This document shows, piece after piece, positions 35,549-44,332 of a stretch of 64,000 bases of DNA (within the stretch, counting starts at the first letter, position 1; each line of letters starts with the position of its first letter). Below the pieces are notes generated by a model that saw nothing but the letters and a program-made list of their open reading frames with translations, was not told the origin of the DNA and did not search any database. A program made the translations under genes and the position numbers. The stretch is from the NCBI GenBank assembly GCA_038237225.1, contig JBBRYX010000001.1, forward strand, positions 496,001 through 560,000. The letters are read 5' to 3'. The stretch is from DASVUC01 sp038237225. Lineage in GTDB: Bacteria > Planctomycetota > Phycisphaerae > Tepidisphaerales > Tepidisphaeraceae.

Positions 35549-36712
35549 ATGAATCTTCTCACCTCCACGAACCTCGACGCCGTCACACCCGATCGACTGC
35601 CCCCAACGGCGCGGGGGAACCTGACGCGCATTCTCTTCATCTCAAGCGTGGGCCTTGGATTTCGCCGCTACTACGAACAGCTTATTCACTACGCCGGCGC
35701 TGACGACGACATCGCCGCCGTTCATATCGAGGTCCGCCAGCCGCTCGCGGTGAAGCTGTTTTGCGCATCCGTCCCCATCCTGAACCGCCGCGGCTGGGAT
35801 CAGAAAAGCCTCCGTTATCACCTCGCCTGGAAGCCCATCCTCCGCCACTGGTTCACCGGTCCCCTCTCGCTCGACCACTTCGACGTCGTCCACATCACCC
35901 ACGGGATTTCTTACGGCATCATCCCGTTTGCGAAGACGCGGCAAACTAAATTCGCGCTCAACATCGATGTCACCGCCGTTCAGGATTATCGGGAACTCAA
36001 TTACGCCCGCCTGGGCCGTTTCCCGATGGTCGCTGTGGAGCGCAAGATGTACGAAACGGCAGATCTCATCGTCTGCCGCAACTCATGGGCATGCCGATCC
36101 GTCATCAACGACTTCGCGATCGCTCCCGAAAAGACCCAACTCGCCCTCAGTTCCATCCCCCTTCCCGCCAAATCCCGACAGGATTTCCCCAAGACGACCG
36201 GCCTCGTAAAAATCGTCTTCGTCGGTCAACAATTCGAGCGCAAGGGCGGCCCCCAACTTCTGCAACTACACCAACAAAAACTCGCCGACCGCGCCGAACT
36301 CCACATCTGCAGCGCCGGCGTGGAGCCTGACCGCGCTCTCAAAAACGTCATCTGGCACGGCAATGTCCCCAACGATACCCTCCGCAACGAGCTTCTCCCC
36401 GCCATGGACCTCTTCGTCTTCCCCACCCAACACGACATGAGCCCCTGGGCCGTCATCGAAGCCGCATCCGCAGGCCTTCCGATCGTCGCCACAAAAATGG
36501 GCGCCATCCCCGACATGGTCCTCGACGGTGTTAGCGGTTTCCTCTTCGACCGAGGCGACTGGGCCGGCATCACCGCAGCCGTGAAGATGCTCATCAGCGA
36601 CTCAACCATGCGTCAAAAAATGGGCGCCGCCGCCCGCGAACACATGCGCGCCCACTACAACCCCGATGAACAATTCCCCTCGCTCCTCAACAGACTGAAA
36701 GCACTCTCGTAG
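35549..36712 (+). CDS. GT4-like glycosyltransferase
   Basis: A 387-residue GT-B protein on the opposite strand to its neighbours. ATG 35549 is preferred to an upstream in-frame start at 35525. ILFISSVGLGFRRYYEQL replaces the usual N-terminal loop; KIVFVGQQFERKGGPQLL begins the donor domain and DMSPWAVIEAASAGLPIVA is the E-x7-E region with Asp in the first position. It is distinct from paralogues A-C that flank it. Confidence 0.85.
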   Translation: MNLLTSTNLDAVTPDRLPPTARGNLTRILFISSVGLGFRRYYEQLIHYAGADDDIAAVHIEVRQPLAVKLFCASVPILNRRGWDQKSLRYHLAWKPILRHWFTGPLSLDHFDVVHITHGISYGIIPFAKTRQTKFALNIDVTAVQDYRELNYARLGRFPMVAVERKMYETADLIVCRNSWACRSVINDFAIAPEKTQLALSSIPLPAKSRQDFPKTTGLVKIVFVGQQFERKGGPQLLQLHQQKLADRAELHICSAGVEPDRALKNVIWHGNVPNDTLRNELLPAMDLFVFPTQHDMSPWAVIEAASAGLPIVATKMGAIPDMVLDGVSGFLFDRGDWAGITAAVKMLISDSTMRQKMGAAAREHMRAHYNPDEQFPSLLNRLKALS

Positions 36713-36732
36713 GGGCGACACTTGTGTCGCCC
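36713..36732. terminator. Hairpin at the stop codon (GGGCGACAC family)
   Basis: GGGCGACAC (36713-36721), loop TT, GTGTCGCCC (36724-36732), starting directly after the TAG of the preceding gene. No T-tract follows on either strand beyond CTCTTCTCC, so it may be a repeat copy rather than a real terminator between the convergent genes. Confidence 0.5.
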
Positions 36733-36746
36733 TCTTCTCCCCGACG

Positions 36747-37892
36747 CTAAAGCGACTCGTGCGACGTCCCCGCAATGCCCTCATAATGCCCGGCCCACTG
36801 CCGCGCGATAACATCCCAGTCAAACCGCCCTAGCGCCCACGCCCGCGCCCGCAACCCCGCCTCCGTCCGAAGCTTTTCATCCCCCAACCAACGATTCAGC
36901 TCCCCCGCCAACGCATCCACATCCAACGGAACCACGCCCCCAACCCGTTCCGACGTCACCAGCGGATGCAGATAAACCTGATCCGACACCACCACCGGCG
37001 TTCCCGCCGCCAGCGCTTCCACCACCGCAATTCCAAAGTTCTCGTGATAGCTCGGCAGCGAAAACACCGCCGCATCCGCCAGCGCCGCCACCCGATCCGC
37101 TCCCACCAGCATGCCCGAAAAAATCACCCGATCCAAAATCCCCAGTTCCCGCGCAACCCTCTCGCTCGGCTCCTGCATCCCAAAATCAGGCCCCACAATC
37201 ACCAGTCGCACATCCCCCTTCACCTTCGCAAACGCCGGTACTAAAAGTTCCAGCCCCTTCCGCTTGTCCAACCTCCCCAGGAAAACCACATAAGGCCGAT
37301 CCCCCAGCGCCGGATACCGCCTTCGAAACGCCCCCTTCTCCGGCAACTCCCGAAACTCCGCGAGATTTAACCCATGCGGCTCCACAACAATCATCGGCCG
37401 AAGCCCCAGCTTCCGCACATGATCCCGCTCAATCTCCGTTGCCACATGAATTAACGCCGCATGCTGCACGTGCCCGCGCATCCGAAGCGCGAAGTACAAC
37501 CGCTTCTTCCAATTCCAACTGTCCAGCATCCCATGCGGCGTCATCACATAGGGCTTTCCCACCTCCCGCGCCGCACTGCATGCATGATGCTGAATCGCCT
37601 CCCACATCGAATGCACATGCAGAACATCGTTCCCTTCACACATCTGCCGCGCCGCCGGCATCAGTTCCGGATGGCGACTCATCGGCTCCCGGGCCGGGCC
37701 CACCAGCCGAACGTTCACCCCATTCGCCTCCATCGCCGCCTTGGCCGCCGAACTTTTCTCCGCAAACCGGTAACTCGACAGCACGCTCACCCGCATCCCC
37801 GCGCGCACCTGCGCCGCCGCCAACCCCGCCAGCGCCACCGGTGGCCCGCCGTTGTCCGTATCAATCCCTGAAATAACGTGACAGACGCGCAT
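36747..37892 (-). CDS. GT4 family glycosyltransferase (paralogue C)
   Basis: A 381-residue GT-B enzyme from ATG 37892 (MRVCHVISGIDTDNGGPPVA). HVHSMWEAIQHH, PHGMLDSWNW, PYVVFLGRLDKRKGLELLVP and the ENFGIAVVEAL E-x7-E motif mirror paralogues A and B. An in-frame start at 37937 would add residues made from a repeat copy (GHGRDAHAT) and is rejected. It is separated from A and B by the plus-strand gene at 35549. Confidence 0.92.
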   Translation of the reverse strand: MRVCHVISGIDTDNGGPPVALAGLAAAQVRAGMRVSVLSSYRFAEKSSAAKAAMEANGVNVRLVGPAREPMSRHPELMPAARQMCEGNDVLHVHSMWEAIQHHACSAAREVGKPYVMTPHGMLDSWNWKKRLYFALRMRGHVQHAALIHVATEIERDHVRKLGLRPMIVVEPHGLNLAEFRELPEKGAFRRRYPALGDRPYVVFLGRLDKRKGLELLVPAFAKVKGDVRLVIVGPDFGMQEPSERVARELGILDRVIFSGMLVGADRVAALADAAVFSLPSYHENFGIAVVEALAAGTPVVVSDQVYLHPLVTSERVGGVVPLDVDALAGELNRWLGDEKLRTEAGLRARAWALGRFDWDVIARQWAGHYEGIAGTSHESL

Positions 37893-37901
37893 GTTTTCTT
37901 G

Positions 37902-37963
37902 CGTAGCATGGGCGTCTCGCCCATGTCCAAGTGGCACGGCATGGGCGAGACGCCCATGCTACG
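37902..37963. repeat. Palindromic repeat, copy 2 (perfect 23-bp arms)
   Basis: Arms 37902-37924 and 37941-37963 are perfect reverse complements beginning CGTAGCATGGGCGTCTCG. Each arm is itself a hairpin (ATGGGCG, TCT, CGCCCAT). It lies in the divergent gap between paralogue C and the fusion gene. Confidence 0.95.
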
Positions 37964-38164
37964 ACAGATTCACTATCTCCGAAGACACTCTTGTTATCGG
38001 TCGCTCAAAGGCGTCCCCCTCACAATCCACAACTTCACCCACGCCGCGTGTTGATAGTAGCAGGAACCACCCCTTCCTAACTCGCGTTCGGTTGAATTCC
38101 AGTCCATTTACGGTATCAATCATAAGGTGCAATCGCGTCGAAAATCTGGGGGGAGTTCCGTCTT

Positions 38165-40147
38165 ATGAAAGTACTTCTCTGCGGCCACCGTTCCTTCGCC
38201 GCCAAAGGTTTAATCGCCTCACTGCAATCCGCGGGACACCACGTCACCGCCTTCAGCCGCGGCCCCGTCGCCGCGTCCGATAACGTCGTCACCGGCCCAG
38301 TCGATCAACTTCACGAAAACCCCCATCTCGATCAGCCCTTCGGCACCGTCATCAACTACATCGTGTTGAAAGATGAGCCGGTCGAGCCCAACGTGAAGTT
38401 CATCGAGTCCCTCCTCGAATTCTGCCGACGCCGCTCGATCAAGCACCTCATCCACATCTCGTCGATCAGCTCCTACAAAGCGTCCGAGACCAACGTCACC
38501 GAAGACGCCACCGACGAAACCGAGCCCACCAAAAAAGGCCCCTACGGCGCGCTCAAAGTTGCGCAGGATCAAAGTGTCATCAAGGGCGCTCCTGCCGGCA
38601 CCAGGGTCACCCTTGTCCGTCCCGGCTTCGTCCTCGGCAGCGGTTTGATGAATCCCATCATCGGCACCGCCGCCCGTCTCCCCTGGAACAAGCTGCTCGT
38701 GATCGGCCACGCCTGGAGCGAAATCCCGGTCACCACGCGCGAGCTCGTCAACGAAGCCGTCACCAAGCTTGTCTCATCCCCACCCACGGTCGATCGCGAA
38801 GTCGTCATGCTCGCATCGCCGGAATCCCCCACGCGCCACGAATTCCTCCAAGCCTGCTGCAAACTACTCGGCACCAGCACCGGCGTCACCCACGTCCCTG
38901 TCCCGCTCTGGTGGATCATCGCCGTCGGCGCCGAAGTCGCCGCCCGAATCCTCGGCCAAGGCAAGCTCAAACCCTACAGCAAGCTCGCCGCCCGGCTCCC
39001 AAAACTGCGGTTCGACCCCACGAAATCCGAGCAGCGCCTGGGCATGGATCTCCGTTGCGACTGGCAAAGAACGCTCCAGGAATCCCTCGATGGTCAAGAG
39101 CAAAACTTCCAACTCCCCTACCACCCAACGCTCCTGCCCAAAGACTGCAAAGCCTCCAACATCACCTTCCTCGGCTTCGGCCGCATTGTCCGCCAGAAGC
39201 ATCTCCCGGCGCTCAAGAAGATGAACTTCACCGGTATCATCCGCGCCTGCGATCTTCGCGCCGCCCAGGTCGATGACATCCAGGTTGAAGCCATCGAAGG
39301 CATTCAACTCGGCAAGGCAGATCTGTTCGTCGTCGCCTCCCCCGGCCCCGCGCACGTGAAAGCCATCAACTCCCTCCGCGATGCGCAAGGTCCCGTCCTC
39401 ATCGAAAAACCTCTCTGCTACAGCACCGCCGAACTCGAAACCTTCAAATCCTTCGCCGCCTCGCGATCAGCCCCCGTCTACGTCTGTCACAACTACCGCT
39501 ACAAATCCAACGTCGCGCAGATGATCGAATTCCTGACGCGCTACAATCCCGGCCGCCTCCGTCACGCGTCCGTCGATTTCCAAAGCCCTCCCGTCGCCGC
39601 CGATTCCGCCGCCTGGATGCGCAACGAACGCCGCGCCCGCACCCTGCTTCTCGACTACTCGTTGCACTTCATGGATCTCGCCTGCATGTTCAGCACCGAT
39701 CCCTGGTCCCTCCAGGGCGTCCGCCACACCGTGAATCCCTCCGGCGAAACCAACCTCATTGAAGGCCGCCTTACCGGCCCCTATTCGGTCAGCTTCCTCC
39801 TGCGCCAGGGCTTCGCCCCTCGCCGCGCCCGCGTCGTCTTCGATTTCCAGAACTACTCCATCATCCTCCGCTTCTTCCCCGACACCTTCGTCCCATATCT
39901 CTCGGATGACAACGCCTCGCTTTACAAGATGGAAGGTAAAGTCTCCCGACGGGCGACGCTGACCAAAATCGCCGATAAAATCCTTAACCGCGATTCCGAC
40001 CTGTCCCACGCATCGGTCATCGCCGCCGCCGCGACCGGCGGCGCCAACCTGGAGTCAATCACGCTCGATCGCCTGATGCCCTTCTACCACGTGCTCTTTC
40101 AGATCGAGCAACAAGTTTACGGGCCAGCGCCCGCCACACATCCATGA
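38165..40147 (+). CDS. Fusion of SDR epimerase and Gfo/Idh/MocA oxidoreductase
   Basis: A 660-residue two-domain protein. Residues 1-~320 are an SDR/epimerase-like domain: MKVLLCGHRSFAAKGL for the nucleotide, HISSISSYKA and catalytic-type Y127-x3-K131. From ~332 a Gfo/Idh/MocA fold starts with NITFLGFGRIVRQKHLPALK (Rossmann) and has the E-K-P motif at ~414 (VLIEKPLCYS) and VCHNYRYKSN. The two activities probably act in sequence on one nucleotide sugar. It opens the overlapping run that ends at 43378. The NAD loop of the first domain is atypical (G-H-R-S-F-A). Confidence 0.85.
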   Translation: MKVLLCGHRSFAAKGLIASLQSAGHHVTAFSRGPVAASDNVVTGPVDQLHENPHLDQPFGTVINYIVLKDEPVEPNVKFIESLLEFCRRRSIKHLIHISSISSYKASETNVTEDATDETEPTKKGPYGALKVAQDQSVIKGAPAGTRVTLVRPGFVLGSGLMNPIIGTAARLPWNKLLVIGHAWSEIPVTTRELVNEAVTKLVSSPPTVDREVVMLASPESPTRHEFLQACCKLLGTSTGVTHVPVPLWWIIAVGAEVAARILGQGKLKPYSKLAARLPKLRFDPTKSEQRLGMDLRCDWQRTLQESLDGQEQNFQLPYHPTLLPKDCKASNITFLGFGRIVRQKHLPALKKMNFTGIIRACDLRAAQVDDIQVEAIEGIQLGKADLFVVASPGPAHVKAINSLRDAQGPVLIEKPLCYSTAELETFKSFAASRSAPVYVCHNYRYKSNVAQMIEFLTRYNPGRLRHASVDFQSPPVAADSAAWMRNERRARTLLLDYSLHFMDLACMFSTDPWSLQGVRHTVNPSGETNLIEGRLTGPYSVSFLLRQGFAPRRARVVFDFQNYSIILRFFPDTFVPYLSDDNASLYKMEGKVSRRATLTKIADKILNRDSDLSHASVIAAAATGGANLESITLDRLMPFYHVLFQIEQQVYGPAPATHP

Positions 40148-41055
40148 CCCACGCAACATCCACCTCATCCCCGCAGCGCCGGCCCAGCGTCACCGACAAG
40201 CTCGCGCTTTGGCTGCTCAAACTCGCAAAAATGCGCCGCACCAGCTTCACCCAGCCCAGCGGCGACGATTACGCGAAGTTCTACGAATCCTTCTTCGAAG
40301 AGAAAGATCTCGAGGCTTATCAAAAAGATCGCCGGATGGTCCTTCGCCGGGAGACCATCGCCAAAACGCTCCAGCGGTACGCTCCGCCCCCCGCATCCGT
40401 GCTCGACGTCGGCTGCGGACTCGGTGACGTCCTCGCCGAAATGCCCCCCGGTTACACCCTCCACGGCACCGACTTCGCCCGCTTCAACGTCGGTGTCGCC
40501 AGCCGCCGTCTTGGCAACCGCGCCAAGATCACCCAGGCCAGCATCTATGAGCTTCCCTACGAATCCAACGGCTTTAACATCGCGCTGTGCCTTGAAGTCC
40601 TTGAGCACATCGAAGACGACGCCCGCGCCGTCCGCGAAATCGCTCGCGTCCTCAAGCCCGGTGGCATCCTCATCGCCGCCGTCCCCTACACCTTCTACTG
40701 GCCCGATTATCTCAAGCTGATGGGCCACTTCCGCCATTACACCCGCGAGTCATTCTCAAACCTGATGAACCACAACGGGCTGAAAACCGAAACCTATCTG
40801 TCCAACTATCCCAACTTCCACCAGTCCTACACCCGCCGATATGCGTTCGTCCGCGCCCAGACCATGGCCTTCGGCCGCTTCTTTGGCCGCAAGTCGCTCT
40901 ACACCTTCAAGTGGCCCTGGCGCCGCGAGCTCGCCCTCGACCACCTCGCCAACCGCCTCGAGCCCCTCCGTCAACAGGACACAACCCTCGACTACGCCGC
41001 GCTCCCGACCAGCACTTTCCTTCTCGCGCGCAAGGGAGCGCAGAATGACCGCTGA
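40144..41055 (+). CDS. Class I SAM-dependent methyltransferase
   Basis: A 303-residue protein overlapping the fusion gene by four bases (ATGA). Motif I is VLDVGCGLGDVLAEMP (~87-102), motif II HGTDFA, and IALCLEVLEHIEDDARAVREIARVLKPGG is the typical motif-IV-to-VI region of methyltransferase 11. Probably methylates a sugar of the glycan or its carrier-bound intermediate. Confidence 0.88.
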   Translation: MTHATSTSSPQRRPSVTDKLALWLLKLAKMRRTSFTQPSGDDYAKFYESFFEEKDLEAYQKDRRMVLRRETIAKTLQRYAPPPASVLDVGCGLGDVLAEMPPGYTLHGTDFARFNVGVASRRLGNRAKITQASIYELPYESNGFNIALCLEVLEHIEDDARAVREIARVLKPGGILIAAVPYTFYWPDYLKLMGHFRHYTRESFSNLMNHNGLKTETYLSNYPNFHQSYTRRYAFVRAQTMAFGRFFGRKSLYTFKWPWRRELALDHLANRLEPLRQQDTTLDYAALPTSTFLLARKGAQNDR

Positions 41056-41611
41056 AGCGCGCACGCGTCAGACCGATCCCGCCCGGTTCCGCAATCCTCA
41101 CTCCAGGAAAAACCGGATCGCCCGGATGCTCTGGACTCTCACCTACTATCTCCTCTTCCGCCCATCCCCCTGGTTTATGGGCGCGTGGCGCACCTGGCTC
41201 CTCAAGTGCTTCGGCGCCAGGATTCAGTACGCCCGCCTTCACCAGTCCGTACAAATCTGGGCCCCGTGGATGCTTGAGATCGGTTCCGACGTCTGGATCG
41301 ACATGAACGTCAACCTGTACAACGCCTTCGGCCTAAAGATCGGCGATCGCGTCGTCATCAGCCAAAACACCTTCCTCTGCTCCGCCACTCACGATTACAC
41401 CGATCCCTTCTACCGCCTCACCGGCAAGCAGATCACCATCGCCAGTGACTGCTGGATCGCCGCCGACGCCTTCGTCGCGCCCGGTGTCACCGTCAACGCC
41501 GGCTCCGTCGTCGGCGCCCGCTCCGTCGTTGTGAAAGATGTCCCACCGTGGTCCGTCGTCGCCGGCAATCCCGCCAAGGTCATCAAAGAACGAAAGCTGC
41601 GCGATGAGTAA
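41045..41611 (+). CDS. WcaF-like acyltransferase (left-handed beta helix)
   Basis: A 188-residue protein from ATG 41045, overlapping the methyltransferase by 11 bases. After an N-terminal helix region come hexapeptide repeats (IGSDVWIDMNVNLYNAFGLKIGDRVVIS, then VFVAPGVTVNAGSVVGARSVVVKDV), SATHDYTDP with the active-site His, and the tail GNPAKVIKER typical of the family. Such enzymes O-acetylate exopolysaccharide sugars. Confidence 0.9.
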   Translation: MTAEARTRQTDPARFRNPHSRKNRIARMLWTLTYYLLFRPSPWFMGAWRTWLLKCFGARIQYARLHQSVQIWAPWMLEIGSDVWIDMNVNLYNAFGLKIGDRVVISQNTFLCSATHDYTDPFYRLTGKQITIASDCWIAADAFVAPGVTVNAGSVVGARSVVVKDVPPWSVVAGNPAKVIKERKLRDE

Positions 41612-42458
41612 GGCCCCCGTCTCCATCATGATCCCCGCGAAGGACGAGGAGAAGAACCTCCCCTTCGCCATCAACAGCGTCATCGACTGGGCGCAAGACG
41701 TCTTCGTCCTCGACTCCGGCTCCACCGACCGCACCAAAGAAGTCGCCGAGTCTCTCGGCGCCAAGTTCGTCTTCCACGAATGGCAAGGCTACGCGCGCAG
41801 CAAAAACTGGGGACTTGACAACCTTCCCTTCACCACGCCCTGGGTCTTCATCCTCGACGCGGACGAAGCGATCACCCCAGAGCTTCGCGACGAGATCATC
41901 CGCGTCACCTCCGATACCACTAACGACATCGCCGGCTATTACATCAACCGATTTTTCATCTTCCTCGGCAAACGAATCAAGCACTGCGGCTACTACCCAA
42001 GCTGGAACCTTCGTCTCCTCAAGCTCGGCAAAGCACGCTACGAAGAACGCGAAGTCCACGAACATATGGCCGTCGACGGCAAGGTCGGTTACCTCAAGCA
42101 CGACATGGAGCACAACGACCGCCGCGGTCTCGCCTACTCCATCGCCAAGCACAATCACTACAGCACCCTCGAGGCCCGCGAGATGTTCAAGGTCATCACC
42201 AGCCAATCCGCCGCCGACAAGGGCCGGCTCTTCGGCGGCTCCCCCGTCGAAAAACGCCGCTGGATCAAAACCGTCCTCTGGCCCAAGCTCCCCGCGCGCT
42301 GGATCGCCCGCTGGATCTACATGTACTTCCTCCGCCTCGGCTTCATGGACGGGGACATCGGCTTCCACTTCTGCCTCTTCATGACCACCTACGAGCACCA
42401 GATCGACCTCAAGCTAAGAGAAATGCTCGTCGAACACCGCCAGGGCCAAAAGAAATGA
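41604..42458 (+). CDS. GT2 family glycosyltransferase (first of three)
   Basis: A 284-residue GT-A enzyme from ATG 41604, overlapping the acyltransferase by eight bases. SIMIPAKDEEKNLPFAINSV, LDSGSTDRTKEVAE and the metal-binding DAD at 85-87 (FILDADEAI) are present. The C-terminal part (WIYMYFLRLGFMDG) carries an amphipathic/hydrophobic segment for membrane association. It resembles the LPS-core transferases of the WaaE/KdtX group. The next gene overlaps by four bases. Confidence 0.92.
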   Translation: MSKAPVSIMIPAKDEEKNLPFAINSVIDWAQDVFVLDSGSTDRTKEVAESLGAKFVFHEWQGYARSKNWGLDNLPFTTPWVFILDADEAITPELRDEIIRVTSDTTNDIAGYYINRFFIFLGKRIKHCGYYPSWNLRLLKLGKARYEEREVHEHMAVDGKVGYLKHDMEHNDRRGLAYSIAKHNHYSTLEAREMFKVITSQSAADKGRLFGGSPVEKRRWIKTVLWPKLPARWIARWIYMYFLRLGFMDGDIGFHFCLFMTTYEHQIDLKLREMLVEHRQGQKK

Positions 42459-43378
42459 CAGAGCAGGATCCCCAGCGTGGCATGGGCGTCTCGCCCGTGC
42501 ATCCTCAAAACAGCATGGGCGAGACGCCCATGCCACGCAAAATCCCTTGCTCCGTCCTCCTTCTCACTCTGAACGAAGAGATCAACCTCCCGCGCTGCCT
42601 CGAATCTCTGAAGTGGTGTGATGACATCGTCGTCCTCGATTCCTTTAGCACCGACCGCACCGTAGAAATCGCCACCGCCGCCGGCGCCCGCATCATCCAA
42701 AGACAATTCGACAACTGGTCCGCCCACCAGAACTGGGCCGTCACCAACATCAAGTTCAAATACCCCTGGGTCTACTACACCGACGCCGATGAAGTCGTCC
42801 CCCCGGAACTTTCCCAGGCCATCGACTCGATCACCTCATCCCCCGACCGCAAAACCGTCGCCTACGGCATCCGCCGAAAAGAAATGCTCTGGGGTCGCTG
42901 GCTCCGTCACAGCTCCATGTACCCGATCTGGATCCTGCGCCTGTTCCGCCCCGAAAAAATCCGCTGGGAGCGCCTCGTCAATCCCGTCGCCCGCGTCGAT
43001 GGCCCCACCATCCACCTCCAGCGCGACATGATCCACTACAGCTTCTCCAAGGGCCTCCACGAATGGGTCGAGAAGCACAACAAGTACGCGCAATTCGAAG
43101 CCGCCGAAGCCCTGCGCGTCAGCAAGACCGGCATCGATGATTTCTGGGGCATCTTCTCCGTCGGCGATCCCCTCCGCCGACGCCGTGCCATGAAGTCCAT
43201 GAGCTACCGCATGCCCCTCCGCCCCCTCCTCCGCTTCATCTATATGTACTTCCTGAGACTCGGTATCCTCGACGGCCGCCCCGGTCTCACCTACTGCCGA
43301 CTCATCGCCATGTACGAATTCTTCATCGACCTCAATGTCAAAGAACTCCGCCGCCGCGAGATGGGCCAGCCCCTCTAA
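42455..43378 (+). CDS. GT2 family glycosyltransferase with repeat-coded N-terminus
   Basis: A 307-residue GT-A enzyme. The ATG at 42455 overlaps the upstream stop (ATGA), but codons 8-28 come from a dispersed palindromic repeat (QRGMGVSPVHPQNS...); the enzyme proper starts near residue 31 (PCSVLLLTLNEEINLPRCLE). D110-x-D112 is the metal motif (YTDADEVV). If the repeat blocked the original start, the ATG at 42530 would be the practical alternative. It is paralogous to the genes on either side. Confidence 0.88.
   Translation: MTEQDPQRGMGVSPVHPQNSMGETPMPRKIPCSVLLLTLNEEINLPRCLESLKWCDDIVVLDSFSTDRTVEIATAAGARIIQRQFDNWSAHQNWAVTNIKFKYPWVYYTDADEVVPPELSQAIDSITSSPDRKTVAYGIRRKEMLWGRWLRHSSMYPIWILRLFRPEKIRWERLVNPVARVDGPTIHLQRDMIHYSFSKGLHEWVEKHNKYAQFEAAEALRVSKTGIDDFWGIFSVGDPLRRRRAMKSMSYRMPLRPLLRFIYMYFLRLGILDGRPGLTYCRLIAMYEFFIDLNVKELRRREMGQPL
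42475..42538. repeat. Palindromic repeat, copy 3, inside a coding region
   Basis: Perfect 22-bp arms at 42475-42496 and 42517-42538 (GCGTGGCATGGGCG...). It is a multiple of three in effect, so the frame of the glycosyltransferase is kept. Confidence 0.95.
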
Positions 43379-43411
43379 CCACATGGCATCCGAAGCGCAA
43401 GAACGTCTCCT

Positions 43412-43472
43412 CGTAGCACGGGCATCCTGCCCGTGTCAGCGACTCGATAACGGGCAACATGCCCGTTCTACG
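43412..43472. repeat. Palindromic repeat, copy 4 (imperfect)
   Basis: Arms 43412-43434 and 43450-43472 (CGTAGCACGGGCATCCTGCC and its partner) match as reverse complements at 20 of 23 positions. It lies between two GT2 genes and ends about 12 bases before the next ATG, so it abuts the ribosome site. Confidence 0.9.
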
Positions 43473-43483
43473 GGAGAACTTTC

Positions 43484-44305
43484 ATGATCTCCATCCTCAT
43501 CTTCACCCACAACGACGCCCCCAGCCTGACGGCCTGCCTCAAATCCGTCGCATGGTCCGACGACATCGTCGTCTTCGACACCTTCAGCACCGATCGCACC
43601 ACCGACATCGCCAAGGAATCCAACGCCCGCATCATCCAACGAACTTTCGACAACGAAATCGATCACCGCGCCGCCGCCCTTACCACGAGCTTTAAAAACC
43701 CCTGGGTCTTCATTTTGGACGCTAACGAAACCGCCATCTCAAGACTTCGCGAAGAAATGATCTCCCTCATCTCCGACCCCCGCCGCACCGAGGTCGCCTA
43801 CCGCGCCCGCCACCGCGAGATGTTTCTCGGCAAATGGATCAAGCACTCCAGCCTCTACCCCAACTGGCAACTCCGCCTCTTCCGCCCGGAGAAAATTACT
43901 CCGACGCCCGCCGATTTCGCCGTCGATGGCAAAGAAGGAATCCTCGCCAACTACCTCGAGCGCCACCGCTTCGCCAAAGGCATCCGCCATTGGCTCTCAA
44001 CGAATAATGCCGAGAGCACCGCCGAAGCCCATCGCTTCGCCGCACTCCTCTCCATCAACAAGATCAACTGGCGCAGCCTCCTCTCCACCCACTGGCAACA
44101 GCGCCGCGACGCCCTCAAAGAACTCTCCTTCCGCCTCCCCTTCCGATCCTTCTGGATCTTCATGTACCTCATGGTCCTCCGCCGAGGCGTCCTCGACGGC
44201 CCCCCAGGCTGGACTTACTGCCGCCTCCGCGCCCACTACAATTTCATGGTCCAAGCCAAACTCGAAGAACTCCAACGCCGCCAGCGCGACGAGCCACCCG
44301 GATGA
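43484..44305 (+). CDS. GT2 family glycosyltransferase with altered DxD motif
   Basis: A 273-residue GT-A enzyme similar to its two upstream neighbours: SILIFTHNDAPSLTACLKSV, FDTFSTDRTTDIA. The metal site reads D79-A-N81 (FILDANETA) where the neighbours have D-A-D, so metal or donor binding may differ or activity may be lost. The C-terminal RGVLDGPPGWTYCRLRAHYNF block is conserved. A GGGAGAAC ribosome-like text precedes the ATG. Confidence 0.88.
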   Translation: MISILIFTHNDAPSLTACLKSVAWSDDIVVFDTFSTDRTTDIAKESNARIIQRTFDNEIDHRAAALTTSFKNPWVFILDANETAISRLREEMISLISDPRRTEVAYRARHREMFLGKWIKHSSLYPNWQLRLFRPEKITPTPADFAVDGKEGILANYLERHRFAKGIRHWLSTNNAESTAEAHRFAALLSINKINWRSLLSTHWQQRRDALKELSFRLPFRSFWIFMYLMVLRRGVLDGPPGWTYCRLRAHYNFMVQAKLEELQRRQRDEPPG

Positions 44306-44332
44306 TGCCAATTTGCATGCCAGTGCCCCCAA

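Noticed and set aside
37893..37937. Upstream in-frame start for GT4 paralogue C
   Set aside because: The added residues (GHGRDAHATQ) are repeat-coded; the ATG at 37892 gives the same start as paralogues A and B.
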